From positions 186,001-250,000 of the forward strand of contig DASVQI010000024.1 of assembly GCA_036389255.1 (NCBI GenBank): a stretch of 64,000 bases of DNA. Direction: 5' to 3'. Source of the DNA: JACVRN01 sp036389255. Its GTDB lineage: Bacteria; Acidobacteriota; Blastocatellia; Pyrinomonadales; Pyrinomonadaceae. A model generated the notes under the pieces. The model worked only from the letters and a program-made list of their open reading frames with translations. It was not told the origin of the DNA and did not search any database. Positions 1 to 8,125 of the stretch are shown one piece after another; position 1 is the first letter of the stretch; each line of letters starts with the position of its first letter. Both the position numbers and the translations under genes were made by a program.

Positions 1-237
1 GTGCGCGAGAGCGAAGTCAGGAGACTCGCGCTTGACCGCTCCATCATAAGCGTAGAGACGCGCTTCGGAGCGATTGATGTTAAAGTAGCACATCTTAACG
101 GACAGGTTATGAACGAGATGCCTGAGTACGAGCAGTGCGCGGCGGCGGCAAGAAGCGCTGGCGTCCAATTGAACGTGGTGGAAGAGGAAGTCCGTGCCGC
201 GCTCTCGGCCCTGAGAGCCGCAAAGGGGAAAAGTTAA
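1..237 (+). CDS. larC: LarC-type nickel-pincer cofactor protein, C-terminal end (partial)
   Basis: This is the last 78 residues of a gene that begins upstream of the window. The segment 'VETRFGAIDVKVA', followed by 'MPEYEQCAAAARSAGV' and a helix ending in 'VEEEVRAAL', matches the C-terminus of the LarC/DUF111 family. LarC inserts nickel into the pyridinium-bis-thiocarboxylate cofactor of lactate racemase-type enzymes (family knowledge). Its stop codon overlaps the ATG of folE as TAATG, so the two genes are probably translationally coupled. The catalytic part cannot be seen. The family call rests on the tail alone. Confidence 0.72.
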   Translation: MRESEVRRLALDRSIISVETRFGAIDVKVAHLNGQVMNEMPEYEQCAAAARSAGVQLNVVEEEVRAALSALRAAKGKS

Positions 238-863
238 TGGGCACACAGAATGTCGCAACCCGTAACGGGAAAGAGGCTGCCGCAGATGAGCCAAAGAAGG
301 TTGACCTTGATTTGATAGCGCGCGGCGTGCGCATGATTCTGGAAGGTATAGGCGAAGACCCTGAGCGCGCGGGCCTGCTCCGCACGCCGGAGCGCGTGGC
401 GGAGATGTACGCGGAGCTTACTTCCGGCATGCACGAAGACCCTCATCAGCACGTAGAGCCTCTGCCCGGCGAAACTCATGACGAGATGGTGATAGTCAAA
501 GACATCAGCATTGCTTCGGTCTGCGAGCATCATCTGGCCCCTTTCGTCGGGCGCTGCCACATTGCCTACATCCCCAAGAACGGTCGCATCGTCGGATTGT
601 CAAAGCTGGCGCGGCTGGCCGAAACCTACGCGCGAAGGCTTCAGGTTCAGGAGCGTCTGACCGCCGCGATTGCCAATACGCTTTACGATGGCCTGAAGCC
701 GCTCGGCGTCATGGTCGTGATAGAAGCAGAGCATACCTGCATGACCTTGCGCGGCGTGAAGAAGCCCGGCGCAATCACCGTCACCTCCTGCGTGCTGGGC
801 GGCTTTCGCAAAGACCCGCGCACGCGCGCAGAGGCAATGGCATTGATAAAAGGGAACATTTAG
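237..863 (+). CDS. folE: GTP cyclohydrolase I
   Basis: FolE converts GTP to 7,8-dihydroneopterin triphosphate, the first step of folate and pterin synthesis, in the cytosol. The 208-residue product has the family core: 'GLLRTPERVAEMY', the zinc-site segment 'SVCEHHLAPFVGRCHIAYIP', 'GLSKLARLAETYARRLQVQE', and a second zinc cysteine in 'EAEHTCMTLRGV'. A longer reading frame begins at 135, but its first 34 residues are low-complexity and unlike the family. The ATG at 237 overlaps the preceding stop (TAATG) and is the natural start. The gene lies directly behind larC in one transcription unit. The length is typical for a homodecameric FolE. Confidence 0.96.
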   Translation: MGTQNVATRNGKEAAADEPKKVDLDLIARGVRMILEGIGEDPERAGLLRTPERVAEMYAELTSGMHEDPHQHVEPLPGETHDEMVIVKDISIASVCEHHLAPFVGRCHIAYIPKNGRIVGLSKLARLAETYARRLQVQERLTAAIANTLYDGLKPLGVMVVIEAEHTCMTLRGVKKPGAITVTSCVLGGFRKDPRTRAEAMALIKGNI

Positions 864-878
864 CGAAAGAGAGCGAAG

Positions 879-2624
879 ATGATGAATAGCCAAATTCAAC
901 CATGCTTTCGAGTGAAGGGAAGCAAGGGCATCGGGCGCTTGAGACTGCTGCTCGCCTTCGCGCTCGTGCTGGGGATGACGGCAACCGCCATCCCGCAAAG
1001 ACGCAGAGACGCAACTCCGCAGCGAGCTTTATCCACGCCCGCCATCAACGAGAGCGCCTTGCGCGCCAACATCAAGTATCTCTCCGACGATTTGATGGAA
1101 GGGCGTGCGCCGGGCTCGCGTGGCGGCGAGCTTGCCGCCAAATACATAGCCGCGCAGATGGAAGCGCTTGGGCTCAAGGGGGCGGGCCAGCAGGGCAGCT
1201 TCTTTCAACCCGTCTCGCTCGTAGGCGTCAAGGTAGACCCGAAAACTACCTTGACCGTCTCATCGGGCGGCAAGCGCGAGAGCTTCAAGTTCGCGGAAGA
1301 GTTCGTGGCTTTCACAGGCGCGCAGACCGAGAACGTCTCTCTGGACGCTGACCTTGTTTTCGTAGGCTACGGGATAGATGCGCCGGAGCAGCGCTGGAAC
1401 GACTACAAGGGAAGCGCAGATGATTACAGGGGCAAGGTGCTGGTGATGATGGTCAACGACCCGCCCGCTACGCCTTCCGAGCCGAACCTCTTCGGCGCAC
1501 GCGCGCTCACATACTACGGTCGCTGGACGTACAAGTTTGAAGAGGCCGCGCGTCGCGGCGCAGCCGGTGTGATACTGATTCACACGGATGAATCGGCTGG
1601 CTACCCGTGGGGCGTAGTCCGTACCTCGAACGGCTCTTGGCGCTTCGACCTTGCGCGGGGCGCAAATAGCACCGTGCCGTTTCTCAAGATGCGCTCGTGG
1701 GTGACGAACGACACGGCGCAGAAGATTTTCCGGCTGGCAGGCCAAGACCTGGATGACTTGAAACGCCGCGCCGCGAGTAGAGATTTTCAGCCGGTCAAGT
1801 TGGGCGCCAAAGCCTCTATTGATTTGAAGAGCGAGGTCAAGCGCGTGGAATCCATGAACGTCGCGGGCGTTCTTCAAGGAAGCGACCCGAGGCTGCGCGA
1901 CGAGTACGTCATCTACTCCGCGCACTGGGATCATCTAGGCATAGGCGAGCCGAACAAGCGGGGCGACAACATCTACAACGGAGCGGTAGATAACGCCTCG
2001 GGCGTGGCCTCTGTGCTGGCCATAGCGGAAGCTTTCGCTAAACTGCCCGCAAATGAAAGGCCGCGCCGCTCCATCATGTTCTTCTTTCCAACGGCGGAAG
2101 AACAGGGTCTTCTGGGCGCGGAGTGGTACTCACAGCACCCGCTCGTGCCTTTGAGAAAGACCGCCGCGAACGTCAATCTGGATTCGATGAACATATTAGG
2201 CCGCACGAGGGATTTCGTAGCGCTCGGGGCCGAGCGCTCGTCGCTCATGCGCGTGGTTGAGGCCGCCGCGCGTGCGCGCAGCATGAGCGTCGGCACAGAC
2301 CCCCGCCCCGAACAGGGCTCCTTCTACCGCTCAGACCACTTCCCGTTCGCGAAGGTCGGCGTGCCTTCCATCAGCTTCAAAGAGGGGATGGATTTTATTG
2401 GCCGCCCGAAGGACTGGGGCGAGCAGCAGTTCCGGGCTTACAACACCGCCAACTATCACCAGCCTTCGGACGAGTACAGCGACACCTGGAACTTCGAAGG
2501 CATGGTTCAGGATACTATGCTGGCCTTGGAGATTGGGCGACGGATAGCCGACATGAACGAGATGCCGAGATTTAATCCTTCGGACGAATTCGCCAAAGCC
2601 GACCGGAACAGAATGGGAGAGTAA
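879..2624 (+). CDS. Secreted M28-family zinc aminopeptidase with inserted PA domain
   Basis: This predicted exported zinc metallopeptidase has 581 residues. A hydrophobic stretch near residues 22-40 (LRLLLAFALVLGMTATA) looks like a signal peptide. A protease-associated (PA) domain occupies roughly residues 150-300. The M28 catalytic domain follows with 'HWDHLG' (about 349-354), 'DNASG' (Asp about 371), 'EEQGLLG', 'YRSDHFPF' and a late His in 'NYHQPSDE'. The zinc ligands and the general-base Glu are therefore present. Such enzymes release N-terminal amino acids from peptides outside the cytoplasm. The gene starts 15 bp after folE. An inverted repeat follows its stop codon. Substrate specificity cannot be read from the sequence. 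Confidence 0.9.
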   Translation: MMNSQIQPCFRVKGSKGIGRLRLLLAFALVLGMTATAIPQRRRDATPQRALSTPAINESALRANIKYLSDDLMEGRAPGSRGGELAAKYIAAQMEALGLKGAGQQGSFFQPVSLVGVKVDPKTTLTVSSGGKRESFKFAEEFVAFTGAQTENVSLDADLVFVGYGIDAPEQRWNDYKGSADDYRGKVLVMMVNDPPATPSEPNLFGARALTYYGRWTYKFEEAARRGAAGVILIHTDESAGYPWGVVRTSNGSWRFDLARGANSTVPFLKMRSWVTNDTAQKIFRLAGQDLDDLKRRAASRDFQPVKLGAKASIDLKSEVKRVESMNVAGVLQGSDPRLRDEYVIYSAHWDHLGIGEPNKRGDNIYNGAVDNASGVASVLAIAEAFAKLPANERPRRSIMFFFPTAEEQGLLGAEWYSQHPLVPLRKTAANVNLDSMNILGRTRDFVALGAERSSLMRVVEAAARARSMSVGTDPRPEQGSFYRSDHFPFAKVGVPSISFKEGMDFIGRPKDWGEQQFRAYNTANYHQPSDEYSDTWNFEGMVQDTMLALEIGRRIADMNEMPRFNPSDEFAKADRNRMGE

Positions 2625-2681
2625 ATCGTAACAGCTAAGGGACGCGAACGCGTGCTAGCGCGTTCGCGTCGGATTACGATT
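2624..2681 (+). other. Two-part inverted repeat between M28 peptidase gene and metG
   Basis: The inner stem is a perfect 12-bp repeat, GACGCGAACGCG (2641-2652) and CGCGTTCGCGTC (2659-2670), around a 6-nt loop. An outer arm AATCGTAA (2624-2631) pairs with TTACGATT (2674-2681). The structure starts at the peptidase stop codon and ends 9 nt before the metG ATG. There is no T-run after it, so it is not a classical terminator. It could be an attenuator or an mRNA-stability hairpin. Confidence 0.55.
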
Positions 2682-2690
2682 AAAGGGAGA

Positions 2691-4829
2691 ATGAAAACTT
2701 TCTACGTTACTACGCCTATCTATTATGTCAACAGAGAACCGCATCTCGGCAGTCTCTACACTACAATCATCGCTGACTGTCTCTCGCGCCACAAACGGCA
2801 GCGCGGGCACGAAACCTTCTTTCTCACGGGCACGGACGAGCACGGCATCAACATCCAGCGCATAGCCGAGCGCGAAGGCATCACTCCGCGCCAGCACGCA
2901 GATCGCATAGCAGCTCAATTCAAGAAGATGTTCGCCACGTTCCATCTGGACACGGAGCACGGCGGCTACGACATCTTTATGCGAACGACGGAGCCCTTTC
3001 ATTACAAGGGCGTGGCGGAGCTTTGGCGTCGAGCCGCAGGGCGCTTGAGCCCGAAAGGGCGCGAGAACATCTACAAGGGATTTTACGAGGGATGGTTCTG
3101 CGCCTCATGCGCGGCCTATAAGACGGAGGACGAGTATATAAAGGCGGAAGAAGAGGGTGCGCCGCCGCGCTGTCTTGAGCATCACATCCCTCTAGACCGC
3201 GTCTCGGAAGAGAGCTACTTCTTTCGACTGGGCGATTACAGCCAAAGCCTTCTTGAGCTTTTCGACTTGCCCGGCTTTATACGTCCTGAATCGCGCCGTA
3301 ATGAAGTCATAAGCTTCGTCAAGAGCGGCCTACAGGATTTGTCTGTCAGCCGCCTGAACTCTTCCGTGAGCTGGGCCATCCCGGTTCCCGATGACCCTTC
3401 GCACACAATCTATCTATGGATTGACGCGCTCTCGAACTACATCACGGCCATAGGCTTCGGCAACGAAGAGAGGGAACGTGAAGCGGGCTTCGAGAAGTTC
3501 TGGCCTGCGGTTCATCTGGTGGGCAAAGACATTCTGCGCTTTCACGCCGTCTACTGGCCCGCCTTTCTGCTGGCCGCAGGGCTTGAGCCGCCCCGCACAA
3601 TCTATGCTCACGGCATGCTGCTGGATTCCGAAGGGCGCAAGATGTCTAAGACGCTCGGCAACACTATTGACTTGGACTTGCTGCATAAGCATTTCCAGAC
3701 GGATGCGGTGCGCTATTTCTGTTTGCGCGAAGTTGTCTTCGGTCAGGACGCCAAGTTCTCATACGAAGCCCTGATTGACCGTGCCAATTCTGATTTGGCG
3801 AGCGGCCTCGGAAATCTTTCCAGCCGCACGCTGACGATGATTAATCGCTATTCGGGAGGGCAGATTCCGCCGGCGACGATTAGCGAAGAAAAGTATCTGG
3901 CTGCCAAGCGCGCGGGCGTTGACCCAGACCCGCAGGCGCTCGCTTCCGCCATAGAGCACGCGCGCGACCAGTTCATAATCTTCTTTGACGACTTCGCCTT
4001 CAGCCGCGCGATTGAGACGGCTTGGGGCATTGTGGCGCGTGTGGACAAGATGCTCTCGGACGCAAAGCCGTGGGAGCTTGTCAAAACCGAGGAGCAGCAT
4101 CAGACGCTCTCAGCCGTCCTGTATAGAGCGGCGGAGGCGCTGCGCTGGCTCTGCGTGCTGCTGTATCCGGTGATGCCGGAGGCCACAGCGAAAATCTACG
4201 AACAGTTGGGGCTTAAGGGAAGCCCCGGCGAGGCTGACCCGGCGGCTCTGCGCTGGGGAGAGTTGCCGGAAGGGACGCCTATTGGAGAGGTCAAGGCGCT
4301 CTTTCCCCGAATTGATAAAGCGAAAACCATGAAGGAAATCGAAAAAGAGAACGAGCAGGCAGGCGGCACTCATGCTACGGAAGCGGAAGCGGTCGCGGGC
4401 GCTTCTGCATCTGGCGAAACCAAGCCCGAGCCGCCGCAGCGCGGCGCTACCGAAGCCGAGGCCGTCCCCGCCACGCAATCCGTAGAAGGCGTCACGCAGT
4501 TTATAGAGATAACTGATTTCGCAAAGATTGAGCTACGCGTGGGCGAAGTCCTGACAGCCGAGCGCGTGCCGAAATCGGATAAGCTGCTGCGCTTCACGAT
4601 TGACCTTGGCGAAGAGACGCCGCGACAGGTGCTGGCCGGAATAGCCGAGCATTACGAGCCGGAAAAGATGGTCGGAAGAAAGCTGGTCGTCGTCGCCAAT
4701 CTGAAGCCGCGCAAGCTCCGTGGCTTTGAGTCGCAGGGCATGATTCTGGCCGCCTCTATAGGCGAAGAAGGCCGCCCCGTCATAGCCACTTTCACAGAAG
4801 ACGTGCCAAACGGCGCTAGGCTCAAGTAA
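2691..4829 (+). CDS. metG: Methionyl-tRNA synthetase with C-terminal tRNA-binding domain
   Basis: MetG charges tRNA-Met with methionine. The class I signatures are present: an HLGS form of HIGH in 'REPHLGSLYTTIIAD', and 'KMSKTLGN'. The single zinc knuckle is CxxC...CxxH ('CASC' and 'CLEH'), as in Thermus-type MetRS. After the anticodon-binding domain comes a low-complexity Ala/Glu linker containing ATEAEAV twice. A Trbp111/EMAP-like OB domain follows ('FAKIELRVGEVLTAERVPKS...GLAG/LAGIAEHYEPE...KPRKLRG'). The ATG at 2691 is preceded by AAAGGGAGA. An upstream in-frame start at 2652 would lie inside the hairpin, so 2691 is preferred. The product has 712 residues. Confidence 0.96.
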   Translation: MKTFYVTTPIYYVNREPHLGSLYTTIIADCLSRHKRQRGHETFFLTGTDEHGINIQRIAEREGITPRQHADRIAAQFKKMFATFHLDTEHGGYDIFMRTTEPFHYKGVAELWRRAAGRLSPKGRENIYKGFYEGWFCASCAAYKTEDEYIKAEEEGAPPRCLEHHIPLDRVSEESYFFRLGDYSQSLLELFDLPGFIRPESRRNEVISFVKSGLQDLSVSRLNSSVSWAIPVPDDPSHTIYLWIDALSNYITAIGFGNEEREREAGFEKFWPAVHLVGKDILRFHAVYWPAFLLAAGLEPPRTIYAHGMLLDSEGRKMSKTLGNTIDLDLLHKHFQTDAVRYFCLREVVFGQDAKFSYEALIDRANSDLASGLGNLSSRTLTMINRYSGGQIPPATISEEKYLAAKRAGVDPDPQALASAIEHARDQFIIFFDDFAFSRAIETAWGIVARVDKMLSDAKPWELVKTEEQHQTLSAVLYRAAEALRWLCVLLYPVMPEATAKIYEQLGLKGSPGEADPAALRWGELPEGTPIGEVKALFPRIDKAKTMKEIEKENEQAGGTHATEAEAVAGASASGETKPEPPQRGATEAEAVPATQSVEGVTQFIEITDFAKIELRVGEVLTAERVPKSDKLLRFTIDLGEETPRQVLAGIAEHYEPEKMVGRKLVVVANLKPRKLRGFESQGMILAASIGEEGRPVIATFTEDVPNGARLK

Positions 4830-4833
4830 AGCG

Positions 4834-4891
4834 GGTGACGGGGGCCGGTGAGAGAAGGACAATTTGATTTTCTTTCCCGGCCCCCGTCACC
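4834..4891 (+). terminator. Long perfect hairpin between metG and tatD
   Basis: A 15-bp perfect inverted repeat (4834-4848 GGTGACGGGGGCCGG and 4877-4891 CCGGCCCCCGTCACC) encloses a 28-nt AT-rich loop. It begins directly after the metG stop, and the tatD ATG follows 21 nt later after CACCTTTTCTT. It probably acts as a terminator or attenuator. It resembles the other repeat-built spacers of this window. Confidence 0.5.
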
Positions 4892-4912
4892 TGACACCCG
4901 ACACCTTTTCTT

Positions 4913-5698
4913 ATGTTTGTAGACTCGCACGCGCACATTGACGGGCAGGAGTACGACGAGGATCGTGACGAGGTAGTGGCCCGTGCGCGGGAGGCGGGCG
5001 TGCGCGCGATTTTGAATGTGGGGACGGGCGAACCTTCTAGCGGGGCGTTTGAGCGCGCAGTTCAGGTGGCGGAAAAGTATGACCACGTCTACGCGGCCGT
5101 GGGCGTTCATCCTCACGACGCGAAGCTCTTTGATGACGAGGCCGCCGAACGCTTGGAGCGTCTTGCTCTTGAAAGCCCCCGCGTCATAGCGTGGGGCGAG
5201 ATTGGTCTGGATTATCATTATGACCACAGCCCGCGAGAGGTGCAGCGCGAAGTCTTCCGTCGTCAGCTACGAATCGCGCGCAGGCTCGAACTGCCCGTCA
5301 TCATTCATTCGCGCGAGGCTGACGCGGATACAGTCAACATCTTGCGCGAGGAGATGAGTGATTCTAAGCGGCGCGGCATCATGCATTGCTTCGGCGGAAG
5401 CCCGCAGATGGCAGAGGACGTGCTTGAGCTTGGCTTCATGATTTCCTTCGCCGGGAACGTGACCTTCAAGAAGGCGGAAGAGTTGCGTGACGCGGCCAGA
5501 CGCGTTCCCCTCGAACGGCTTCTGGCCGAAACCGACTGCCCCTATCTTACGCCGGTGCCTTTTCGCGGGCGGCGCAACGAGCCCGCTCGCGTGCGAGAGG
5601 TGGTGGCCGGGCTCGCAGACCTGCGCGGCATGAAGACGGAAGAACTGGGCCGCATCACTACAGAGAACTTCAGCCGCTTCTTCAATCTTGACTTATAA
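4913..5698 (+). CDS. tatD: TatD-family metal-dependent DNase
   Basis: A 261-residue TIM-barrel hydrolase of the amidohydrolase superfamily. It has the family pattern 'FVDSHAHIDG' (first metal HxH), 'WGEIGLDYHYDHSP' (bridging Glu), 'LPVIIHSREAD', 'GIMHCFGGS' and 'LAETDCPYLTPVP' (final metal Asp). TatD enzymes are divalent-metal 3'-5' exonucleases or D-tyrosyl-tRNA-type hydrolases linked to DNA quality control. Its position behind metG is common in bacteria. The start has no Shine-Dalgarno and follows a T-rich run (CTTTTCTTATG), as for many genes here. Confidence 0.92.
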   Translation: MFVDSHAHIDGQEYDEDRDEVVARAREAGVRAILNVGTGEPSSGAFERAVQVAEKYDHVYAAVGVHPHDAKLFDDEAAERLERLALESPRVIAWGEIGLDYHYDHSPREVQREVFRRQLRIARRLELPVIIHSREADADTVNILREEMSDSKRRGIMHCFGGSPQMAEDVLELGFMISFAGNVTFKKAEELRDAARRVPLERLLAETDCPYLTPVPFRGRRNEPARVREVVAGLADLRGMKTEELGRITTENFSRFFNLDL

Positions 5699-5722
5699 GC
5701 ACGCATAGGCTTGCGAAAACTT

Positions 5723-5750
5723 TCTACAACGTCGCGTTTGATGTTATGCT
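5723..5750 (+). promoter_or_regulatory. Putative extended -10 promoter for yajQ
   Basis: A TGTTATGCT extended -10 (TATGCT at 5745-5750) lies 16 nt behind a weak -35 TCTACA (5723-5728). It sits in the gap after tatD, about 60 nt ahead of the yajQ ATG. It was read by eye against the sigma-70 consensus only. Confidence 0.35.
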
Positions 5751-5810
5751 CAGCGCTTGTTAGTGTCTTTGATTAAAAAGGCTTCGACACCGTCGCTATC
5801 AGATAAAGCT

Positions 5811-6308
5811 ATGGCACAACAGAACTCCTTCGATATTGTTTCCGAGGTAGACCGCGCGGAAATCAGCAACGCCATCAACCAGACCATGAAAGAGGTTCAT
5901 CAACGCTTCGACTTCAAGGGAAGCAAGGCCGAGGTGGTGATGGAAAAGGACGAGCTTGTCCTGACGGGCGAAGACGAGACGCGCCTGCGAAACATGAATG
6001 ACATTCTTCAACAGAAGCTTGTCAGGCGCGGCGTGCCACTGAAAGCCCTCAATTACGGTAACGTGGAGCCTGCGGCGGGCGGCACCGTTCGCCAGCGAGC
6101 CTCGATTCAACAGGGCATCCCGCAGGAAAAGGCCAAGGAGATTGTGAAGTACATCAAGGACACCAAGGCCAAAGTGCAGGCATCCATTCAGGGCGACACG
6201 GTGCGCGTCACGGGCCGCGACCGCGACACGCTGCAAGACATAATCGCCAAGCTCAAGGCCAAAGACTTCGGCATCAACATGCAGTTTACAAACTACAGAA
6301 CGAACTAG
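5811..6308 (+). CDS. yajQ: YajQ-family nucleotide-binding protein
   Basis: A 165-residue protein with the YajQ/DUF520 pattern: N-terminal 'SFDIVSEVDRAEISNAINQTMKEVHQRFDFKG', the middle 'LVRRGVPLKALNYG', and C-terminal 'KEIVKYIKDTKAKVQASIQGDTVRVTGRDRDTLQ...FGINMQFTNYR'. Family members bind c-di-GMP, GTP or tRNA, and in Xanthomonas act as a c-di-GMP effector (established for homologues). The frame is open from 5757, but the extra 18 residues are not family sequence, so the start is placed at ATG 5811. It appears monocistronic, with its own candidate promoter and a repeat-rich spacer behind it. Confidence 0.93.
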   Translation: MAQQNSFDIVSEVDRAEISNAINQTMKEVHQRFDFKGSKAEVVMEKDELVLTGEDETRLRNMNDILQQKLVRRGVPLKALNYGNVEPAAGGTVRQRASIQQGIPQEKAKEIVKYIKDTKAKVQASIQGDTVRVTGRDRDTLQDIIAKLKAKDFGINMQFTNYRTN

Positions 6309-6311
6309 AGC

Positions 6312-6387
6312 AATGACGAGTAGCAAGTGAAAGGTGACAAGCAGAACAGCTGTCATCCAACCACTTGTAGCCCGTCACTTGTCACCG
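6312..6387. repeat. GTGAC/CAAGTG inverted-word spacer between yajQ and prenyl synthase gene
   Basis: The left part carries TGACGAG, AAGTGA and GGTGACAAG. The right part carries their reverse complements in the words CACTTG, CCCGTCACTTGTCACC. The whole can fold as an imperfect long hairpin that runs into CGCTTTTT directly before the next ATG. It uses the same vocabulary as the spacer at 10.3 kb. Confidence 0.45.
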
Positions 6388-6393
6388 CTTTTT

Positions 6394-7410
6394 ATGAACA
6401 CGTCACACACAGCCGAGATTGAGTCGCCGCAGACGAGCGCGCGGCGCATCTTCAATCTCATCAGCACGGAACTGGGCCTTGTCGAAGAGGAGTTCGAGCG
6501 GCAGGCGCGCTCCAACATTCAGGTCATATCGTACCTTGGCGATTACCTGCGCGCGTCCGGCGGAAAGCGCGTGCGCCCGGCGCTCACGCTTCTCTCGGTT
6601 TATGCCGTGGGCGGGGACGCTTCGCGCTACAACGCTGTGCGCATGGCCACCGTGATGGAGTTTCTGCACACGGCCACGCTCGTACATGACGACGTGATTG
6701 ATAATGCGGAGATGCGGCGCAACCGCGCTTCCATCAACTCTCGCTTCGGCAATCAGACGGCCGTGTTGATGGGCGACTGGCTCTACATGTCAGCGTTCGA
6801 GACAAGCCTTGCCGAGCGCTCGCTGCCCGTGCTCGATATTCTGACGGCTGTGACGCGCAAGATGACGGAAGGCGAGCTTCTACAGTTGACGCTGCTGGGC
6901 CGCACGGAGATTTCCGCAGAGCAATACTTCGACGTGCTTGAACGAAAGACGGCTTATCTCTTTTCGGCCTGCTGCGAGATAGGCGCGATTCTAGGCGGCG
7001 CGGAAGCTGACGAGCAGGCGGCGCTTCGTGATTACGGCATGAGGCTGGGCACGGCCTTTCAGTTGGTGGACGACCTGCTGGATTTCACAGCGACGGACGA
7101 AGTGCTGGGCAAGCCCGCCGGTCTTGACCTTGTTGAAGGAAAGCTGACGCTTCCGCTAATCTACCTGCTGGAAGACGAGCCGCGATGGCGCGCTCGCGTC
7201 CAGACGGTCATGCGGGAAGGGAATTATCAGCAGGTGTCACGCAGGGAGCTTTTGGAGGCGGTTGAGAGCACGGGCGCTCTGGAGAGAGCGCGCCGCGTGG
7301 CATTCGAGTTCGCGCATGAAGCACGAAGCTCGCTAGACCGGCTGCCCGATTCCGATTACAGAGACGCTTTACGCTCAATCCCGAACTATATCATCGAACG
7401 AGAGAGCTAA
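6394..7410 (+). CDS. Trans-polyprenyl diphosphate synthase (octaprenyl/heptaprenyl type)
   Basis: This 338-residue enzyme extends an allylic diphosphate with isopentenyl units to make the quinone side chain. The all-helical synthase fold is shown by 'GGKRVRPALTLLS', the first aspartate-rich motif in 'TLVHDDVIDNAEMRR', 'MGDWLYMSAFE', and the second motif in 'AFQLVDDLLDFTATDEVLGKPAGLDL' followed by 'EGKLTLPLIYLL'. Chain length cannot be predicted safely. The ATG at 6394 follows a T-run. A longer frame from 6334 would translate the upstream repeat spacer and is rejected. The next gene starts 4 bp after its stop, implying an operon. Confidence 0.9.
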   Translation: MNTSHTAEIESPQTSARRIFNLISTELGLVEEEFERQARSNIQVISYLGDYLRASGGKRVRPALTLLSVYAVGGDASRYNAVRMATVMEFLHTATLVHDDVIDNAEMRRNRASINSRFGNQTAVLMGDWLYMSAFETSLAERSLPVLDILTAVTRKMTEGELLQLTLLGRTEISAEQYFDVLERKTAYLFSACCEIGAILGGAEADEQAALRDYGMRLGTAFQLVDDLLDFTATDEVLGKPAGLDLVEGKLTLPLIYLLEDEPRWRARVQTVMREGNYQQVSRRELLEAVESTGALERARRVAFEFAHEARSSLDRLPDSDYRDALRSIPNYIIERES

Positions 7411-7414
7411 AGAG

Positions 7415-7996
7415 ATGCCGAACGAAAATCTTCTTGCGACGCTCGAACAATCCCTGCGACATGCGCGTGCTGCGCGCAACCGGCTGGCGGCGAGGCTGGT
7501 CGAGTTGGAAGCCGAAGCCGACACCATCCGGCAGGAGATTGCGGAGATGGACACGCTGGCCTCACAGACCGAAGCCTCCATCTTCCGCCTGATGTCCTCC
7601 ATGCTCAGCGCAGGCGCACAGACCCCCAGCCCTCCGCCTTCTGATGCCGAGCTTGAGGCGGCCATGCGGCGCGACGCGGCTCAGCGCAACGTTTATGCGC
7701 CAAAGACAGTTCCGCTCCCGCATGACATACCGTCTCTACGGCCTAACATAGAAGTCAAAAGCGACAGGTTCGCAGACCGCACCATCCCGCAGGCCACGAC
7801 CATGCTGCTCAGGGAAGCGGGCGAGCCTCTGCACGTCAATGAAATCTACAATCGTCTGGTAGAAGGCGGCTTCAATTTCACGGGCCACAATCCAACCATC
7901 AGCATAGCCGTCTCGCTCAATCGAAACGGTCGTTTCCGCAAAGTCGCGCCCGGCACCTTTGACTTGGTCATGCGCGACGCCTCTCAGGCAGTCTGA
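7415..7996 (+). CDS. Coiled-coil protein with C-terminal HARE-HTH domain
   Basis: The product has 193 residues. The first 60 or so are heptad-rich ('RLAARLVELEAEADTIRQEIAEMDTLASQTE'), predicting a coiled coil. A Pro/Asp-rich linker follows. The last 60 residues ('TTMLLREAGEPLHVNEIYNRLVEGGFNFTG...SIAVSLNRNGRFRKVAPGTFDLV') match the HARE-HTH winged helix. That domain is found in restriction endonucleases, RNA polymerase delta subunits and ASXL proteins, where it is thought to read or bind DNA. The gene sits 4 bp behind the prenyl synthase gene. Function is unknown; a DNA-associated or RNA polymerase-associated role is an inference. Confidence 0.65.
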   Translation: MPNENLLATLEQSLRHARAARNRLAARLVELEAEADTIRQEIAEMDTLASQTEASIFRLMSSMLSAGAQTPSPPPSDAELEAAMRRDAAQRNVYAPKTVPLPHDIPSLRPNIEVKSDRFADRTIPQATTMLLREAGEPLHVNEIYNRLVEGGFNFTGHNPTISIAVSLNRNGRFRKVAPGTFDLVMRDASQAV

Positions 7997-8125
7997 CCGC
8001 AGGCTCTCAACTGAAAAGATAAATCACTGGCTCTCTCTCTGTTTCCCTGCTTTGCGCCATAAAACGTAGTGTGCAAAGATTAGCCCCGCACGGCTTTTAT
8101 TAACTCTTAAGGATTCCAGAATTTT

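Noticed and set aside
135..236. Longer start of folE at 135
   Set aside because: The extra N-terminus is Arg/Gly-rich translation of the larC end; the TAATG overlap at 237 is the natural start.
1260..1934. 224-codon open frame opposite the M28 peptidase gene
   Set aside because: It is a high-GC shadow; the sense frame has full M28 motifs.
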